A model generated the notes under the pieces. The model had not been told where the DNA came from. It made no database searches and worked only from the letters and a program-made list of their open reading frames with translations. A program made the translations under genes and the position numbers. Source: JAIOSF01 sp963677755 (lineage in GTDB: Bacteria > Campylobacterota > Campylobacteria > Campylobacterales > Arcobacteraceae). From it: 64,000 nt of DNA. The stretch lies in contig OY782506.1 in the NCBI GenBank assembly GCA_963677755.1, positions 1,488,001 through 1,552,000 of the forward strand. Direction: 5' to 3'. Positions 61,726 through 64,000 of the stretch are shown one piece after another. Each line of letters opens with the position of its first letter. The first letter of the stretch is position 1.

Positions 61726-61741
61726 TGCAATAACTATTCCA
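61726..61741 (-). promoter_or_regulatory. Sigma-54-type promoter of the NifX/cowN operon
   Basis: Minus strand TGGAATAGTTATTGCA, GG-N10-GC and nearly the same as the sites at 33681 and 54336. Start near 61715, a 27-nt leader. Confidence 0.8.
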
Positions 61742-61848
61742 TAAATATATTATTGATAAATAACAAAAAGAGCTTTTTTTGTTATATCTTTGTTATACCC
61801 CCTTGTTACAATATCTTGATTACAAATCAATTACATGAAGGAGAAAAG

Positions 61849-62919
61849 ATGAAGTTATTGAGTAAAACAGCGAAGTTACTTTTAGCTACAGCATTAGTTG
61901 CAGGAGTTGCAACAGATGTTATGGCAAAAAAAGTATATAAGTTAAAACTTGCAACAACTTGGGGACCAACATTGTCACCATTTATTGATGCACCAAGAAA
62001 TATGGCAAGAATTGCTGAAGAGATGAGTGATGGTAGATTAAAAATTAGAGTTGATGCCTCAAACAAACATAAAGCAGCACTTGGTATTTTAGATATGGTT
62101 AAAGGTGGTCAATATGATATGGGTCACTCAGCATCATACTACTGGAAAGGGAAAGATATCAATCTTTTACCATTTAGTACTATGCCATTTGGTATGACTA
62201 CACCTGAACAATATGGATGGTTCTATCACGGTGGTGGTATGGAGCTTATGAAAAAAGCTTACAAAAAATATAAAGTTTTATCATTCCCAGGTGGAAGTAG
62301 TGGAAATCAAATGGGTGGTTGGTTTAGAAAAGAGATTAACTCTTTAGATGACCTAAAAGGGCTTAAGATGAGAATTCCAGGATTTGCTGGAGAAGTTATG
62401 GCAAAACTTGGTTTAACTGTTACAAATATCCCATCAGGAGAGTTATATACTTCACTTGAAAGAGGAAACATAGATGCTTTAGAGTGGGTTGGACCTGGTA
62501 TGGATATCAATATGGGATTTCATAAAATTGCACCTTATTACTATACAGGATGGCATGAACCAGGATTTGAAGCACAATACTTAATAAATGAGAGAAAATT
62601 CAATAAATTACCAAAAGATCTACAAGAGATTTTAGTAACTGCTATGAGAGTAAGTGCTTATGATATGTATATTCAAAACTATCATATGAGTGCAGTTGCT
62701 TGGTCAAAGATTGAAAAAGAATATCCAAATATTAAGATAAAAACTTTTCCAAAACCAGTTATGGATGCTATGAAAAAAGCAAATCAAGAGTTAAGAGTTG
62801 AACTAACAAAAGACAACCCTTTCTTAAAAGAGATTTTAGATTCACAAGCTGATTATCAAAAGAAAGCAAGAGAGTGGACAAAAATGTCTGATTATTTATA
62901 CTTAAAAGATAACTTATAA
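61849..62919 (+). CDS. dctP: TRAP transporter solute-binding protein (DctP)
   Basis: Periplasmic binding protein of 356 residues from the ATG at 61849, chosen because GAAGGAG precedes it and it gives a proper signal peptide (MKLLSKTAKLLLATALVAGVATDVMA). The mature part shows LKLATTWGPTLSPF, GMRIPG-like LKMRIPGFAGEVMAKLG near 178, and ERGNIDALEWVGPGMD near 208 (family GxxDG-type ligand region, with Arg in RIPG). Takes up organic acids (the dicarboxylate name is by family; the true ligand may differ). First gene of dctPQM. Confidence 0.92.
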   Translation: MKLLSKTAKLLLATALVAGVATDVMAKKVYKLKLATTWGPTLSPFIDAPRNMARIAEEMSDGRLKIRVDASNKHKAALGILDMVKGGQYDMGHSASYYWKGKDINLLPFSTMPFGMTTPEQYGWFYHGGGMELMKKAYKKYKVLSFPGGSSGNQMGGWFRKEINSLDDLKGLKMRIPGFAGEVMAKLGLTVTNIPSGELYTSLERGNIDALEWVGPGMDINMGFHKIAPYYYTGWHEPGFEAQYLINERKFNKLPKDLQEILVTAMRVSAYDMYIQNYHMSAVAWSKIEKEYPNIKIKTFPKPVMDAMKKANQELRVELTKDNPFLKEILDSQADYQKKAREWTKMSDYLYLKDNL

Positions 62920-62930
62920 TAGTTATCAAT

Positions 62931-62960
62931 TTATTCTATCTCACTTATGAGATAGAATAA
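62931..62960. other. Stem-loop between dctP and dctQ
   Basis: 13-bp perfect stem (62931-62943 with 62948-62960), CTTA loop, not followed by a T-run on the plus strand. Likely reduces downstream transcription or protects the dctP message, giving more binding protein than membrane subunits. Confidence 0.65.
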
Positions 62961-63031
62961 AAATATACGATAACTAATATAAATATAATTAATTATGTTT
63001 ACATTAATTATCAAACCCTAAAGGATTTTTT

Positions 63032-63640
63032 ATGTTATTAAAACTAGAACGCATTTTTGATAAGTTTGCTGATATTATTGGAACTATTACAGCAGTTGCA
63101 ATGGTGCTTATGATATTAAATGTATTTTATGATGTTATTATGAGATACTTTTTTAGATCAGGTTCTATCGGTATGCAAGAGTTAGAGTGGCACCTCTTTT
63201 CAATAGTTATTTTGCTTGGTATTGCGTATACTTTAAAAGAGGATGGTCATGTAAGAGTTGATCTTGTTTATGACAAACTTCATGATAAAAAGAAAGCGAT
63301 GATAAATATGGTTGGTTCAGTTATATTTATTTTACCTATAGCTATTTTGATAAGTTTAACTTCAGTTGGTTTTGCTTATGAAGCTTTTGAATCTATGGAG
63401 ATAAGTGGAGACCCAGGTGGATTACATTATAGATGGATTGTTAAAGCGATGATTCCATTATCTTTTATTTTACTTATTATTACAACTATAGGTTTTTTTA
63501 TAAAAAACCTCAATGTTTATTTAGGTTTACATCCTATCCAAAATATCTCATTTAAAGATGATATTACTCATTTACAAGATGAATTAAATTTACATAAACA
63601 TCATATTGTTGATATTGATGAGAAAGGGGATTCAAAATGA
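63032..63640 (+). CDS. dctQ: TRAP transporter small permease (DctQ)
   Basis: Inner-membrane protein of 202 residues with four membrane segments (about 16-36, 50-70, 90-112, 137-158). DctQ features: VFYDVIMRYFFRSGSIGMQELEWHLFSIVILLG near 33 and GHVRVDLVYDKL near 70. The acidic C-terminal tail is soluble. Overlaps dctM by 4 nt (ATGA). Confidence 0.9.
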   Translation: MLLKLERIFDKFADIIGTITAVAMVLMILNVFYDVIMRYFFRSGSIGMQELEWHLFSIVILLGIAYTLKEDGHVRVDLVYDKLHDKKKAMINMVGSVIFILPIAILISLTSVGFAYEAFESMEISGDPGGLHYRWIVKAMIPLSFILLIITTIGFFIKNLNVYLGLHPIQNISFKDDITHLQDELNLHKHHIVDIDEKGDSK

Positions 63641-64000
63641 TTGGTATTGTAATGTTTTTTACTGCATTGTTTATGCTTATTCTTGGATTTCCAGTAGCAT
63701 TTACATTTGCAGCTGTTTCTGTATTTTTTGGAATTTATGCAGGTTTTGCAGAGATATTTACAAATAGTGATGAGGGGATAGCTTTAATGCAACTTTTAAG
63801 TGAAGGTTGGATTGAGGGTATCTCGATGTTTGATTATATGCCTTATAGAATTTTTTCAATTCAGCAAAGCACTATTCTTATGGCGATTCCTATGTTTATA
63901 TTTATGGGAATAATTTTACAAAAAACAGGTCTTGCTGAAAAGTTATTAGAATCAATGGGATTTTTATTTGGTGAGATTCGAGGTGGTGTTGCTATCTCTA
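63637..64000 (+). CDS. dctM: TRAP transporter large permease (DctM), partial
   Basis: The first 121 codons of a large membrane permease, cut by the window end. MIGIVMFFTALFMLILGFPVAF opens the first membrane segment and IPMFIFMGIILQKTGLAEKL follows, both typical of DctM, which normally has about 12 segments and 425 residues. Translationally coupled to dctQ. Confidence 0.9.
   Translation, partial: MIGIVMFFTALFMLILGFPVAFTFAAVSVFFGIYAGFAEIFTNSDEGIALMQLLSEGWIEGISMFDYMPYRIFSIQQSTILMAIPMFIFMGIILQKTGLAEKLLESMGFLFGEIRGGVAIS

Noticed and set aside
1..64000. CRISPR arrays, insertion sequences, rRNA operons
   Set aside because: No regularly spaced repeats, no transposase-like frames and no rRNA sequence seen.

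Overview
The window is AT-rich (very low GC by eye) and gene-dense. Gene content and protein style (sensor kinases with AHQW(R/K)QP H-boxes, PAS domains with the NIVRHPDMP signature, GlnA lacking the adenylylation tyrosine) point to a Campylobacterota genome, most likely a nitrogen-fixing member of the Arcobacter group. This placement is inference from gene content; no 16S rRNA is present.

Layout. (1) 1-10.0 kb: a signalling block of three histidine kinases around a 1287-residue PBPb-PAS-SpoIIE phosphatase, then a DUF58 protein and a receiver-PilZ protein on the other strand. (2) 10.1-19.2 kb: housekeeping genes (DUF465, gyrA, asd, yqhA, hemE, a radical SAM protein, tRNA-Asn) and a Cache histidine kinase. 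(3) 19.2-21.9 kb: DUF3010, then an operon FmdE-MOSC-Cys-rich protein-Crp/Fnr. (4) 22.0-28.2 kb: clpX with a sigma-54-type promoter, a small defence block (Septu-like ATPase and HNH nuclease plus a frameshifted ORF6N gene), and a SIR2-like gene that also has a sigma-54-type promoter. (5) 28.4-33.7 kb: a Tpx-like gene, nifA, nifT, a FAD oxidoreductase, an aldo/keto reductase and a 32-residue membrane peptide. (6) 33.8-35.7 kb: receiver, CheC and diguanylate cyclase. (7) 35.7-41.6 kb: a molybdate operon (modE, two ModA, two ModB, one ModC, free Mop, ModD). (8) 41.7-54.3 kb: nifH, a novel 119-aa gene, nifD, nifK, amtB, glnK, glnA, and an operon of flavodiiron protein (frameshifted), nifQ, nifS, nifU, clpP. 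(9) 54.4-59.5 kb: hemD, sfsA and a TonB receptor/periplasmic protein/diguanylate cyclase operon. (10) 59.6-61.7 kb: two NifX-like proteins, CowN and an unusual HicB-like/Sel1/NifU-C fusion. (11) 61.8-64.0 kb: a TRAP dicarboxylate transporter dctPQM, cut by the window end.

How it works together. The core is a Mo-nitrogenase region with its own Mo supply (Mod, ModE, NifQ), Fe-S supply (NifU, NifS), regulation (NifA, GlnK), ammonium handling (AmtB, GlnA), protection (flavodiiron protein, CowN) and probably protein turnover (ClpX, ClpP). Seven sites with the sigma-54 pattern GG-N10-GC (mostly GGAAT...TTGCA) lie upstream of nifH, nifT, the NifX operon, the flavodiiron operon, clpX, the SIR2-like gene and the AKR/FAD operon. 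They define a candidate NifA regulon that includes several genes not usually counted as nif genes. nifB, nifE, nifN and nifV are not in this window.

Most interesting leads: a ~127-nt near-perfect inverted repeat whose deviations are mostly G-U pairs on one strand only (28274-28400); the SIR2-like gene under a nif-type promoter; the HicB-like/Sel1/NifU-C fusion beside cowN; the unknown 119-aa gene between nifH and nifD; a 12-residue insertion in NifH; ClpX and ClpP both tied to nif; and two single-base frameshifts.
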